Positions 34,699 through 43,845 of a stretch of DNA of 64,000 nucleotides are shown here, in pieces. Both the position numbers and the translations under genes were made by a program. Positions within the stretch are counted from its first letter, which is position 1. Each line of letters begins with the position of its first letter. The notes beneath the pieces are model-generated. The model was not told the DNA's origin. It was given only the letters and a program-made list of their open reading frames with translations, and did not search any database. This DNA is from Acidilutibacter cellobiosedens (GTDB taxonomy: Bacteria; Bacillota; Clostridia; Tissierellales; Acidilutibacteraceae). Location: NCBI RefSeq assembly GCF_004103715.1, contig NZ_CP035282.1, positions 434,001 to 498,000 of the forward strand. Reading direction: 5' to 3'.

Positions 34699-36810
34699 AT
34701 GAAAACACTTACTGAAAGGCAATTTGAAATTTTATCGTTTCTTATTAATAAAGAAAAACCTGTCTCAGCAAAAAATTTAGCAAAAAAATTTGGGGTTAGC
34801 ACAAGAACTGTTAGATATGATCTTGATGACATAGAGTACTTCTTAAAGGGAAGTACAGTTAAATTGCAAAAAAGAAACAAGGTAGGTATTTGGATTGATA
34901 GCCCAAAAGAAGCAAAGAAAATGTTTTTATTGGAGGCACCTCGGGAAGAAAAAACCTTATGGAAAGTGGTATCTAAAGAGGACAGAAAAAAAGGTATCAT
35001 TGAAACATTGTTAAAGTGCGAAGGTTATACTACAATAAGTGAGCTGTCGAATATTCTTGAAGTAAGCTATTCAACAGTTAGAAAGGATTTAAATGAAGCT
35101 GATAAGTGGTTTGAGCAAAGAGAAATAAAGATAATCAGAAAGAAAAAACATGGTATTTGCATTTCAGGAAATGAATCAAATGTAAGAAAAGCAATATCCG
35201 AAGTTCTGGAATATAGAAATTTGGAAGATGCGGAATTCAAGATTTTTGACGAATGGTTATTTTCTGATGTTTCCATAAACGTATTATACAATTATATAAA
35301 TAAAGTGAGCAAAGAACTTAAAGTAATTTATTCCGACGAATTTTCAACAAAGTTATTAATTCATATAGGTATATGTATAAAGAGATTGAGACAGGGAAAG
35401 AAAATAAATGTGAAAAAAGAGGATATAGATGTATTAAAAGACACTAAGGAATTTATTGCAGTAAAGAAATATATTCCTGATATTGAAATGTATCTCGGAT
35501 TCAGAGTACCCATCGGAGAAATATGGTATATAACAACTCACGTAATTTGCACTAAGATTATTGAAACCTACAGGGATAAAAACAATGCTTCTTTATATAC
35601 AAAAGAAGAATTGGAAATTACTCAGAGATATATTTCAAAGATTAGTGATGCTTTATCACTAAACTTAAGAAAAGACAATATCCTTATAAAAAATCTTTTA
35701 ATGCATATCAAACCTACTTTAAATAGGTTAAAATACAAAATGCCTATAGAAAATCCGATTTTAGAGGAAATTAAGAGATGCTATCCTAAAATTTTTGGAC
35801 TAGTAAAAAAAATATCAAATGAAATATCTGAAGAGAAAGGGATAATAATAAATGATGATGAAATAGGTTTCATAGTAATGCACATATGTGCATCTGTAGA
35901 AAGAGTACAAAAAAATATGAATAAAAAGAAGTTTCGAATTTTGGTTGTCTGCGGCGGGAGTATTGGTACCTCTAAACTATTATCTTCCAGACTGAATAGT
36001 GAGTTTGAAGAATTAGAAATATCTTATGAGATCCCGGTTAGTCAAATTAGCAGTTATATAAATGGCAGCATTGATTTTTTAATATCAACTGTTCCGATAG
36101 ATGAGGTCCTTATAAAACCTGTTATAACAGTTAGCCCCCTTTTACCGGAAGAGGATATTGCTAGAATAAAAAGCCTAATGAAAGTTTTGAGAGGAGAAAA
36201 AATAAAAACAGAAAACCAAACAGTAGATGAAATCATGTTTATTATTAATCAATTTTGTAATGTTGAAAACACACATGAGCTGAAAAATGCATTAGAAAAA
36301 TCCTTTGATGAAAAATCAAATTATTATAAAAATATCGAGGAACAAAAATTGTTAACAGAAATGATTGACTTAAAGAGAATCGAAGTAAAAGTAAAATGCA
36401 GCGATAAATATGAAGCAATAAGAAAAGTAGGTAGTATGCTCCTGAAAGAAGGATATATAGAGGAACCTTATATTGATGCCATGATAAAGTTATGCGAAGA
36501 GTTAAATTCATATATAGTTATAGCACCAAAGGTGGCGATGCCTCATGCAAAACCGGAATCCGGAGCAAAAAAAACAGGGTTTTCGATAATTACATTAAAA
36601 GAACCGATAGTTTTTGGCCATAAGAAAAATGATCCTGTTAGCTTGGTGATAGGGTTTTCGGCAATAAACAATACGGGGCATATTAAAGCCATGCGAGAGT
36701 TATTATCTATGCTCTGTGAGAAAGAAACGATTGAAAAAGTTATAAATAGTACTTCGAAAGAAGAACTTTATAAGAATATTCAGCAATTTGAAAAGGTTTA
36801 TCTACAGTAA
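34699..36810 (+). CDS. PRD-type PTS regulator (BglG/MtlR-like) with EIIB and EIIA domains
   Basis: 703 residues from ATG 34699. Domain order: HTH_11 (FGVSTRTVRYDLDDIE), second HTH (LEVSYSTVRKDLNEADKW), PRD1 (about 190-290; LLIHIGICIKRLRQG), PRD2 (about 300-405; LLMHIKPTLNRLKYK and IVMHICASVERV), EIIB (Cys418 in VVCGGSIGTS) and EIIA (about 545-700; His616 in VAMPHAKPESG). It is the full MtlR-like layout and should be an activator controlled by phosphorylation. It precedes the IIB and IIC genes. Its EIIA is very like the free EIIA at 38846. Confidence 0.92.
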   Translation: MKTLTERQFEILSFLINKEKPVSAKNLAKKFGVSTRTVRYDLDDIEYFLKGSTVKLQKRNKVGIWIDSPKEAKKMFLLEAPREEKTLWKVVSKEDRKKGIIETLLKCEGYTTISELSNILEVSYSTVRKDLNEADKWFEQREIKIIRKKKHGICISGNESNVRKAISEVLEYRNLEDAEFKIFDEWLFSDVSINVLYNYINKVSKELKVIYSDEFSTKLLIHIGICIKRLRQGKKINVKKEDIDVLKDTKEFIAVKKYIPDIEMYLGFRVPIGEIWYITTHVICTKIIETYRDKNNASLYTKEELEITQRYISKISDALSLNLRKDNILIKNLLMHIKPTLNRLKYKMPIENPILEEIKRCYPKIFGLVKKISNEISEEKGIIINDDEIGFIVMHICASVERVQKNMNKKKFRILVVCGGSIGTSKLLSSRLNSEFEELEISYEIPVSQISSYINGSIDFLISTVPIDEVLIKPVITVSPLLPEEDIARIKSLMKVLRGEKIKTENQTVDEIMFIINQFCNVENTHELKNALEKSFDEKSNYYKNIEEQKLLTEMIDLKRIEVKVKCSDKYEAIRKVGSMLLKEGYIEEPYIDAMIKLCEELNSYIVIAPKVAMPHAKPESGAKKTGFSIITLKEPIVFGHKKNDPVSLVIGFSAINNTGHIKAMRELLSMLCEKETIEKVINSTSKEELYKNIQQFEKVYLQ

Positions 36811-36846
36811 GTGAATTTATAATTATTAAAGAAAGAAGGTGAAAAT

Positions 36847-37152
36847 ATGGCTAACAAAAGACTTACGGTTCTTACGGTTTGTGGTGCAGGAATAGGTTCA
36901 TCATTAATGGTTAAGATGAATGCGGAGGATGTGTTAAACAAGCATGGTATAAAAGCTAAAATAATTAATTCCGATGTTACAAGTGCAAAGGGGAATAAAG
37001 TTGATGTAGTAATAGCAACATCAATGGATATTTGTAAGCTTATTAAGGGAATAGATGCAAAGCAAATAGTTGTACTTGATAATCCGGTTAGTATGAAAGA
37101 ATTAGAAGAAAAACTTATTCCCGCTTGCAAAGAAATAATATCCCAGGAATAA
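36847..37152 (+). CDS. PTS ascorbate-type EIIB (UlaB/SgaB-like)
   Basis: 101 residues, ATG 36847 after AGAAGGTG. The N-terminal strand and loop LTVLTVCGAGIGSSLMVKM carry phospho-Cys12. Length and the later pattern VIATSMDICK fit the SgaB/UlaB branch. It forms a PTS with the UlaA-like IIC at 37235 and the free IIA at 38846. Confidence 0.9.
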   Translation: MANKRLTVLTVCGAGIGSSLMVKMNAEDVLNKHGIKAKIINSDVTSAKGNKVDVVIATSMDICKLIKGIDAKQIVVLDNPVSMKELEEKLIPACKEIISQE

Positions 37153-37234
37153 AGAGTATTTCTAATTAAGGGTGTGATTTAGAAGATTAGAAATAAATAA
37201 ATGATATTTAAAAAATATTTAAGGAGGAATGAGA

Positions 37235-38509
37235 ATGGGAGTTATAAACTTTATTTCTACACAGATTTTTGGAAATGCAGCTTTTTTATTTGGAATTATT
37301 TCCTTGATAGGCTTACTATTACTCAAAAAATCATTTGAAGATGTAATAACAGGCACTGTCAAAACTATAGTGGGAGTTCTGATACTTTTTGCTGGATGTG
37401 ATGTACTTTCTGCTTCTGTTACTCCCTTAGGTGAATGGATCAAATCCGTTCTTGGAGTTCAAGGAGTTTTACCTAACGCACTTATGATGATGAGTATGGT
37501 CATGTCCAAATATGGGGCAATTTTGGGAGCAGTAGTTGTTGTGGGATTTTTAGTTAATATCATTATGGCAAGGATTACAAAATTGAAGTATATAGCTTTA
37601 GTAGGTCACTTGTTTTTAAATTGGGGTGCATTTGTAGTAGGAACGTTGGTAGCATTAAATGTTTCTCCTGCCAAAATTATTTTAATAGGTGGAATATTTT
37701 GTGGGATATATTTTTGGTTATGTACGGCGGCAACCCACCATTTTATGAAAAAGAATGAGAACCTTACCAAAGATTTTGCTTTGTATATTCCGGAAGCAAC
37801 GGGTATTGCATTTACAAGTTGGTTTTCATCAAAAGTAGGAAATAAAGAAAATCGTTGTGATGATATAAAGGTTCCTGAAAAACTTGAATGGTTAAGGGAT
37901 AATGTGGTTGGTATTGCAGTTTTAGGAGCAATTTTATGGGTTTTATTCGGTATTTTAGTTGGAAAAGATGTCATTGCTAAGAGTGCCGGTAGTACAAACT
38001 GGATATTATACTTGGTTACATTAGGAATTAAATTTTCAGTAGGACTTAGCATTGTGCTTTATGGTGTAAGAATGATGCTTGCAGAGATTGTTCCGGCATT
38101 CAGAGGTATAGCTACTAAAGTTGTACCGGGAGCTATTCCCGGACTTGATTATCCGACGATATTTCAATTTTCACCCAATGCAGTATTTGTTGGATTTATA
38201 GCTAACCTAATTGGTGGAATATTAGGAACGTTAGTACTTGTTTACCTTAAAGCTCCGGTTGTTGTTATACCTTCGGTTTGGACAAACTTCTGGATGGGCT
38301 CTGTCCTTGGAGTTTTTGGTGACGCATATGGAGGTAGAAGAGGAGCAATATTATCAAATATAATAGTAGGTTTCGTAATAACATTCCTTTGGGCTGTTGC
38401 TTACCCGATGTCAGGATGGTGTACTACGACGGGGCTGTTACCTGATTATACGGATTATGGAGTTATAGGAACAATATTTGAATTTATTGCAAAATTAATA
38501 GCTAAATAA
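37235..38509 (+). CDS. PTS ascorbate-type EIIC (UlaA/SgaT-like)
   Basis: 424 residues; ATG 37229 is too close to AAGGAGG, so ATG 37235 is chosen. About eleven helices. NAAFLFGIISLIGLLLLKKS at the start, VLFAGCDVLSAS-like region, and VFVGFIANLIGG and WMGSVLGVFGDAYGGRRGA near the end are UlaA/SgaT patterns. The family transports L-ascorbate and probably other sugar acids or polyols. No ulaG, ulaD, ulaE or ulaF is nearby, so the substrate is likely not ascorbate. Confidence 0.9.
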   Translation: MGVINFISTQIFGNAAFLFGIISLIGLLLLKKSFEDVITGTVKTIVGVLILFAGCDVLSASVTPLGEWIKSVLGVQGVLPNALMMMSMVMSKYGAILGAVVVVGFLVNIIMARITKLKYIALVGHLFLNWGAFVVGTLVALNVSPAKIILIGGIFCGIYFWLCTAATHHFMKKNENLTKDFALYIPEATGIAFTSWFSSKVGNKENRCDDIKVPEKLEWLRDNVVGIAVLGAILWVLFGILVGKDVIAKSAGSTNWILYLVTLGIKFSVGLSIVLYGVRMMLAEIVPAFRGIATKVVPGAIPGLDYPTIFQFSPNAVFVGFIANLIGGILGTLVLVYLKAPVVVIPSVWTNFWMGSVLGVFGDAYGGRRGAILSNIIVGFVITFLWAVAYPMSGWCTTTGLLPDYTDYGVIGTIFEFIAKLIAK

Positions 38510-38525
38510 TTGACTTAAGCAATAT

Positions 38526-38566
38526 AAGAGACTTGTAAAAAATATATACAAGTCTCTTGAATTTTA
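38526..38566 (+). terminator. intrinsic terminator after the IIC gene
   Basis: AAGAGACTTGTA and TACAAGTCTCTT form a perfect 12-bp stem around nine bases; GAATTTTAT follows. It separates the regulator-IIB-IIC unit from the IIA and enzyme genes. Confidence 0.8.
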
Positions 38567-38780
38567 TCAAGTAAATTATTTATTATTTTTCTTTTCTTGA
38601 TATTTAATATATTACCCGATGCTTTATATCTGTTGCCCTGCAATAATTATTTTAACACATAAGGAAAATATATGCCTGTTTTGCAACATTTATAGTGAAA
38701 CGAAATCAAGTTTACTTGCTTATTGAACTGAATATATAATTAAGATGAAATATAAGTTATTAAAAAATTTAGAGAAATGA

Positions 38781-38811
38781 TTATTGTCTTATATCAGATA
38801 TAAGATAATAA
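38781..38811 (+). promoter_or_regulatory. 31-bp near-perfect dyad ahead of the EIIA gene
   Basis: Two 15-base arms around a central A match at 14 of 15 positions; the core CTTATATCAGATATAAG is perfect. It lies 35 bases before the EIIA start in a 335-bp gap. With no U tract it is not a terminator, so an operator for the PRD regulator or an antiterminator target is likely. Confidence 0.55.
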
Positions 38812-38845
38812 AAAAATTAATTTATAAGGATATGGAGGAGAACAA

Positions 38846-39310
38846 TTGCTAACAGATATGATCAGCTTAAATAGGATTGCAGTGAATGTTGCCTGCAAGA
38901 ATAAGGACGAAGCTATAAAGGTAGCAGGTAAACTGCTGTTAAAAGACGGCTATATAAAAGAAAATTATATTGAGAGTATGATAGAGCTTTCAGAAGAATT
39001 AAATGCTTATATAGTTTTGATACCAAAAGTTGCTATGCCCCATGCAAGGCCGGAGGACGGAGCATTAAAAACAGGATTTTCTATAGTAACTTTAAAAGAA
39101 CCTGTTTGCTTCGGTAACAAAAAAAATGATCCTGTATACTTGGTAATAGGTCTTTCGGCAGTTGACAATGTAAGTCATCTTGAAACTATGAAACAGTTAT
39201 CAATGATGCTTTGTGATGATGACGTGGTTAATAATATAATTAAAAGTCAATCATGCGAGGAATTGTATAAGTATATTGAAGACTTTGAGAAGAAGACATT
39301 GAAGTGTTAA
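38846..39310 (+). CDS. PTS fructose/mannitol-type EIIA
   Basis: 154 residues, start TTG 38846 five bases after GGAGGAG; the next ATG (38858) is too far from that site. Active His66 in VAMPHARPEDG; KTGFSIVTLKEPVCFGNKKNDP is the family core. It is closely similar to the C-terminal EIIA of the regulator at 34699 over the whole domain, so one arose by duplication from the other. It should donate phosphate to the UlaB-like IIB. Confidence 0.9.
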   Translation: MLTDMISLNRIAVNVACKNKDEAIKVAGKLLLKDGYIKENYIESMIELSEELNAYIVLIPKVAMPHARPEDGALKTGFSIVTLKEPVCFGNKKNDPVYLVIGLSAVDNVSHLETMKQLSMMLCDDDVVNNIIKSQSCEELYKYIEDFEKKTLKC

Positions 39311-39362
39311 ATTAGTAAATTAATAAAATATTTTTATGTTGTAGATAAAAGGAGAAATCTTA

Positions 39363-40307
39363 ATGAAGAATTTTAAACTGTTGATAACATCTCATTCTTT
39401 TGGTAGCTGTGAGAAAGAGGTGTTTACAGAATTAGAAAATGCAGGAATATCGTACAATTTAATAAAAAGTAATACAATTTTAAAAGAAAATGATTTGATT
39501 GACGTTATAGGCGATTACGATGCTGTAATTGTTGGAGCGGACATAATATCCGAGAAAGTCATTGATGCGGCAAAAAATTTAAAAATCATATCAAAACATG
39601 GAGTAGGTTTAGATAATATTGATTTGGAAGCTGCAAAGAAAAATGATATAAAGGTTACTGCAGCTAAAGGGTCCAATAGTTTAGCCGTGGCAGAATTAGC
39701 GGTTTCAATGATGACTGCATTAGCCAGAAATATAACTCAATCCACTGATGAAATTAAGAAGGGAATTTGGAACAGGAAAAAAGGAACGGAATTGTCCGGC
39801 AGAACCTTAGGAGTTGTAGGAACCGGTGCTATAGGAAAGAAAGTTATTGAACTTTTGTATGGATATCACATGAATATATTAGCATATGACCTTTATCAGG
39901 ACAATAAATTTATAGATAGTCATAACGGAAGATATGTCAGCTTGGATGATTTATGTAGGGAATCAGACTTTATAACTTTACATTTACCTCTTATGAAGGA
40001 TACAGAAAATCTTATAGACGAACGCAGGTTTAGTCTTATGAAAGACGGTGTATTTTTAGTAAACGCTGCAAGAGGAGGGCTTGTAGATGAAGCCGCGTTA
40101 TATAAATTTTTGCAGTCCGGTAAATTAGCCGGAGCAGCTATAGATACTTTTGCAGAAGAACCTCCTGATAAGGACAGCCCTCTTCTTAAATTAAACAATT
40201 TAATTTGTACACCCCATATAGGAGCTTATACCTATGATGCTATAAATAAAATGAGTAAGTACTCTGCAAAATCGGTAATCGAGTTTAAAAAACAGCTTTA
40301 CAAATAA
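39363..40307 (+). CDS. D-isomer-specific 2-hydroxyacid dehydrogenase
   Basis: 314 residues, ATG 39363. The Rossmann motif GVVGTGAIGKKVIELL, with the catalytic Arg in NAARGGLVDE, Glu in AIDTFAEEPP and His in CTPHIGAY, defines the phosphoglycerate dehydrogenase-like family. There is no C-terminal ACT domain, so it is a catabolic or general 2-hydroxyacid dehydrogenase using NAD(H). Likely substrate is a sugar acid or its phosphate formed after PTS uptake. Confidence 0.9.
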   Translation: MKNFKLLITSHSFGSCEKEVFTELENAGISYNLIKSNTILKENDLIDVIGDYDAVIVGADIISEKVIDAAKNLKIISKHGVGLDNIDLEAAKKNDIKVTAAKGSNSLAVAELAVSMMTALARNITQSTDEIKKGIWNRKKGTELSGRTLGVVGTGAIGKKVIELLYGYHMNILAYDLYQDNKFIDSHNGRYVSLDDLCRESDFITLHLPLMKDTENLIDERRFSLMKDGVFLVNAARGGLVDEAALYKFLQSGKLAGAAIDTFAEEPPDKDSPLLKLNNLICTPHIGAYTYDAINKMSKYSAKSVIEFKKQLYK

Positions 40308-40352
40308 TATTTATGAGAAAGACAATAAAGAGAAATTTTGGGGAGGCGGCAA

Positions 40353-41384
40353 ATGGCAACGTTAAGTTCAGAGGAAATATATAGTATTGTTAAAGAATCA
40401 TTGAGAGCCGTTGGTACTAGCAAAGCTGCTGCGGAAGCAGTAGCTGAAACAACATGCCAAGCTGAGCTGAGAGGCATATCTTCACATGGATTACAGATGA
40501 TACCGGTATATGTAGAAAGAATCTTAGAAGGAGGAATTCAGGGTAAGGCAGAACCAACTGTTTCAACTGGTGGGGACAATATCCATATAATTGACGGTAA
40601 TGGATGCTGCGGTCAGCTTGCGGCTAAAAAAGCTATGGAACTGGTTATTGAAGAAGTTAAAAAAAACAGAGTATCAGTGGTAGGAGTTAAAAATACTAAC
40701 CATTGCGGTATGCTGGCGTATTATACTGAAAATATTTCTAAAGAATACTCTATAGCTTTTATGTGTACCAATACAAATCCAAATGTCGCAGCATTTGGAG
40801 GGGCAGAGAAAGTTTTAGGAACTAATCCCTTTTCTGTGGCATTACCGTGGGATAAGGAATCTATAGTTATAGATATGGCTACGACTTCCATTGCCAAAGG
40901 GAAAATATATGAGTATGCGATGAAAGGGATAAGTATTCCCGAAGGATATGCCTTAGATAAAGACGGCAAAGCTACTACAGATGCAAATGAAGCTTTAAAT
41001 GGAACATTGCTTCCCTTTGGAGGTCATAAAGGTTATGCATTATCTATTCTTGTAGAGATATTGGCAGGAGTTATTACCGGCGGAGGATTTTCTAAAAATG
41101 TATTTTCACTGCACTCAGATATAAGTAAACAACAGAATGTCGGAATGTTTCTGATGGGTATACCCATAGAGCCTTTAATGGGAGAAAAAATGTATAAGGA
41201 AAGAATCAAGGAATTTGTATCGATAATTAAAGGAAGCAAATTGGCAGTAGGATTTAATGAGATATACATGCCGGGAGAAATTGAGGCAAATAGAAGAAAA
41301 GATAGACTTCGTAATGGAATTGAAGTCAATGATGATATCATAGAAAAACTGAAACAAATAATAAATAGCAAAAAAATACTGTAA
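40353..41384 (+). CDS. malate/L-lactate (Ldh_2) family dehydrogenase
   Basis: A TTG at 40338 is in frame, but ATG 40353 follows GGGAGG by six bases, giving 343 residues. Patterns AELRGISSHGLQMIPVYVER, VKNTNHCGMLAYYTE, TNPFSVALPW and GGHKGYALSILVEILAG are typical of the Ldh_2 family, which also includes ureidoglycolate, sulfolactate and 2,3-diketo-L-gulonate (YiaK) dehydrogenases. It is a second oxidoreductase in the operon, so a sugar-acid intermediate may be reduced and re-oxidised at different carbons. Confidence 0.9.
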   Translation: MATLSSEEIYSIVKESLRAVGTSKAAAEAVAETTCQAELRGISSHGLQMIPVYVERILEGGIQGKAEPTVSTGGDNIHIIDGNGCCGQLAAKKAMELVIEEVKKNRVSVVGVKNTNHCGMLAYYTENISKEYSIAFMCTNTNPNVAAFGGAEKVLGTNPFSVALPWDKESIVIDMATTSIAKGKIYEYAMKGISIPEGYALDKDGKATTDANEALNGTLLPFGGHKGYALSILVEILAGVITGGGFSKNVFSLHSDISKQQNVGMFLMGIPIEPLMGEKMYKERIKEFVSIIKGSKLAVGFNEIYMPGEIEANRRKDRLRNGIEVNDDIIEKLKQIINSKKIL

Positions 41385-41403
41385 AATAGGGAGGATGATT
41401 ATT

Positions 41404-42288
41404 ATGTATAAAATGAAGGGATGTATTCCGCCTATGGTAACTCCTTTTAAGGAAAATGGTGATTTGGACAAGGAATCCTTAGAAAAATTAGTAAGCTTTC
41501 TGTCGGATAATGTTCAGGGGTTGTTTATTAACGGCTCTTATGGAGCGGGAGCTCTTATGACTTTGGAAGAAAGAAAGGAAGTAGCAGAGATTACAAAGAA
41601 AACAGCAGGCAATAAAGTTCAGGTTGTTGTACAAGTAGGAACAACTTCCAACAGAAGTTCGGCTGAGCTTGCATCTCATGCAAACAGTATAGGAGTCGAT
41701 GCTGTAGCTGCGGTCGGTCCGTATTACTATAAGTATAATGACGATAGCATTTTATATTTCTTTGATGATATTATAAAAGCTTCAAAGGGTACACCGGTGT
41801 ATGTATATAACAATCCGCAGTTTCAAGGTTATCCCATGTCCTTAAATCTTATAAAAAGACTTAGAGATATAGGCGTTCACGGCATTAAAGATGCTACTTT
41901 TGATATTATGACCCATGCACAATATCATAGAATTTTAGGGCCCGATGGTTTTGATATAGTTTTAGGTACCGAGGCAATGTGGCTTTCGGCTTGCGCTTTA
42001 GGGACCAAAGCCTTTATACCCGGGTTAGCTAACGCATTTCCGGAAATAAACGTTCAGATGTACCAAGAAGGCATAAACGGAGAGTTTGATAAATGCAGGA
42101 ATACACAGTTTAAGATTAATAAGATGAGAGATATTATGTATTTGGCGGGATCCACACAACTGGCTATATATGCCATGTTAGAGATTAGGGGAATAATTAA
42201 AGCTTATCCCCGTGCACCGTTTATTCCTGCAGGAGAGAAAGAAAAAGAGGCTATCAAGAAAGAACTGATTAAGTTAAACGTGCTATAA
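41404..42288 (+). CDS. DapA-family (dihydrodipicolinate synthase/NAL superfamily) aldolase
   Basis: 294 residues; ATG 41404 is nine bases after AGGGAGG (ATG 41395 abuts the site). Schiff-base Lys162 in GIKDATFD and Tyr135 in PVYVYNNPQF are present; GSYGAGALMTLEERKEV is the pyruvate-binding GxxGE-like loop with Ser-Tyr. The superfamily includes aldolases and dehydratases for 2-keto-3-deoxy sugar acids. Beside two dehydrogenases it probably cleaves the sugar-acid skeleton to pyruvate and an aldehyde. Confidence 0.88.
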   Translation: MYKMKGCIPPMVTPFKENGDLDKESLEKLVSFLSDNVQGLFINGSYGAGALMTLEERKEVAEITKKTAGNKVQVVVQVGTTSNRSSAELASHANSIGVDAVAAVGPYYYKYNDDSILYFFDDIIKASKGTPVYVYNNPQFQGYPMSLNLIKRLRDIGVHGIKDATFDIMTHAQYHRILGPDGFDIVLGTEAMWLSACALGTKAFIPGLANAFPEINVQMYQEGINGEFDKCRNTQFKINKMRDIMYLAGSTQLAIYAMLEIRGIIKAYPRAPFIPAGEKEKEAIKKELIKLNVL

Positions 42289-42300
42289 ACTAATTATACG

Positions 42301-42332
42301 AGGCCTATAAATAAAAATATAGGCCTATTTTT
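42301..42332 (+). terminator. intrinsic terminator inside the sugar-acid operon
   Basis: AGGCCTATA and TATAGGCCT form a perfect 9-bp stem around eight A-rich bases, followed by ATTTTTC. It lies between the aldolase and the cyclase-family gene and may lower or separate expression of the last two genes. Confidence 0.7.
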
Positions 42333-42351
42333 CAATATGGAGGCTATATAG

Positions 42352-42981
42352 ATGAAAATACATGATATATCGGTAAAAATAGAAAAAAACATGATGAAAT
42401 ATTATTCTTTGAGAGATGTGATTCATACTTTCGAAAGGGATTATTCGAAAGGTGATAATATGTCATTATCATCGATTTCTATGCAAATGCATTTGGGTAC
42501 CCATTTAGATTCGCCATATCACTATATTAAAGAAGGAAAAAGAATTGATGAAATACCTTTGGAAAAATTTTGCGGAAAAGTACAAGTTATAGAAATAAAT
42601 GAAAAAGAAATAAAAGCAGAAGATATTAAAACCAAAGGGATAAAATGTGATAAGCTGTTGTTTAAAACCCCTTATTCAAAGGATCTGAACAATAAAAACA
42701 AAGATGCATCTCTCAGCTATTTTTCTGAAGATGCCGCCGATTATTTAGCTGATACAAATGTGGATTTAATCGGAATAGACAGTTTTTCTATTGACAGAAG
42801 CGGTGCTAAAGAGAAATATGTTCACAAGAAGATATTAGGTGCAGGTAAGATTGCTTTAGAGGGAATCAATTTATATGATATAGATGAAGGATTTTATTAT
42901 TTATATGCCTTTCCTCTAAATATAAAAGGTGCCGAAGGGGCACCGTGCAGAGCAGTGCTTATAGAAGGAGAGATATTATGA
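42352..42981 (+). CDS. cyclase-family metal-dependent hydrolase (kynurenine formamidase-like)
   Basis: 209 residues, ATG 42352 with GGAGG upstream. The family motif HLGTHLDSPYHY supplies His47, His51, Asp53 and His57 for metal binding; LIGIDSFSIDR is the second conserved block. Members hydrolyse amide or lactone bonds (formylkynurenine, isatin, cyclic imides). Here it may open a lactone of the sugar acid. Its TGA overlaps the next ATG. Confidence 0.87.
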   Translation: MKIHDISVKIEKNMMKYYSLRDVIHTFERDYSKGDNMSLSSISMQMHLGTHLDSPYHYIKEGKRIDEIPLEKFCGKVQVIEINEKEIKAEDIKTKGIKCDKLLFKTPYSKDLNNKNKDASLSYFSEDAADYLADTNVDLIGIDSFSIDRSGAKEKYVHKKILGAGKIALEGINLYDIDEGFYYLYAFPLNIKGAEGAPCRAVLIEGEIL

Positions 42982-43841
42982 AGGTTTTAATAACGGGAGC
43001 AACAGGACTTTTCGGAGAGGACATAACAAGGGTATTTGCCGAAAAGCATGAAGTTATTGCGGTAATGGGGAAAAAGGAATTAGATATTACCAATGCCCAA
43101 GAAGTGTTTTCTTATATTGAAAAAGCAGAACCCGATTTAGTTATTCACAGTGCAGGATTTAGGATGGTGGATGAAGCTGAAAAAAATCCGACTAAGACAA
43201 TTGCGATAAATTCTTTGGGGACTAAAAATGTGGCGCTGGCAGCTTCGAGATGCGGTGCAAAACTTATATATATAAGCAGTGATTCGGTTTTTGATGGAGA
43301 AAAAAATACTCCTTATAATGAATACGATAAAAGAAATCCGGTAAATGTGTATGGTTATAGTAAGCTTATGGCAGAAGAGGAAGTAAGGTGTTATAATAAA
43401 AAACATTTTATTGTAAGAGTACCGCTACTTTTTGGCGCATCGGGGCATAGGGAGAATAATTATATTTATATTATGCGAAATAAAATATTGAATGGACAAA
43501 CATTGGAATATACAACCGATCAAATGTGTTCGCCGACTTATACGACAGATGCGGCAAAAGCTCTTTTGGATATGGCTGATACAGAATTCTACGGAGTATA
43601 TCATATAGCCAATGAAGGCAAAGCATCAAGATATGAATTTTATAAAAAATGTGCTGAATTATTGGGGTTGAATACACAAAATATTATACCTGTGTTACAA
43701 AGTGAAAAGGCTGTAAGAAGGCCTAAAAATACCATGTTTGAAAGTATTGCATATAAAATGACTTACAACACTACGCTGAGAAAATGGGAATATGCCCTTG
43801 AGGATTGCATAGAGGAAATAAAAAATAATATTAAAAAATAA
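42978..43841 (+). CDS. RmlD-like NAD(P)-dependent sugar reductase (extended SDR)
   Basis: An upstream in-frame ATG at 42945 exists, but ATG 42978 has GGAGAG ahead and overlaps the previous stop (ATGA), giving 287 residues. It shows the nucleotide motif ITGATGLFGED, Ser-Asp in YISSDSVFDG and the catalytic YGYSK. This is the dTDP-4-dehydrorhamnose reductase family, but no rmlABC genes are present. In a catabolic operon it more likely reduces a keto-sugar acid or aldehyde product. Confidence 0.87.
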   Translation: MKVLITGATGLFGEDITRVFAEKHEVIAVMGKKELDITNAQEVFSYIEKAEPDLVIHSAGFRMVDEAEKNPTKTIAINSLGTKNVALAASRCGAKLIYISSDSVFDGEKNTPYNEYDKRNPVNVYGYSKLMAEEEVRCYNKKHFIVRVPLLFGASGHRENNYIYIMRNKILNGQTLEYTTDQMCSPTYTTDAAKALLDMADTEFYGVYHIANEGKASRYEFYKKCAELLGLNTQNIIPVLQSEKAVRRPKNTMFESIAYKMTYNTTLRKWEYALEDCIEEIKNNIKK

Positions 43842-43845
43842 TATT

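Noticed and set aside
38781-38811. Dyad considered as a transcription terminator
   Set aside because: It is AT-rich, lacks a following U tract and lies upstream of a gene start; an operator fits better. A clear terminator already lies at 38526.
42978-43841. RmlD-like gene considered as part of a rhamnose surface-sugar pathway
   Set aside because: No rmlA, rmlB, rmlC or glycosyltransferase genes are nearby; the gene is coupled to a catabolic operon.
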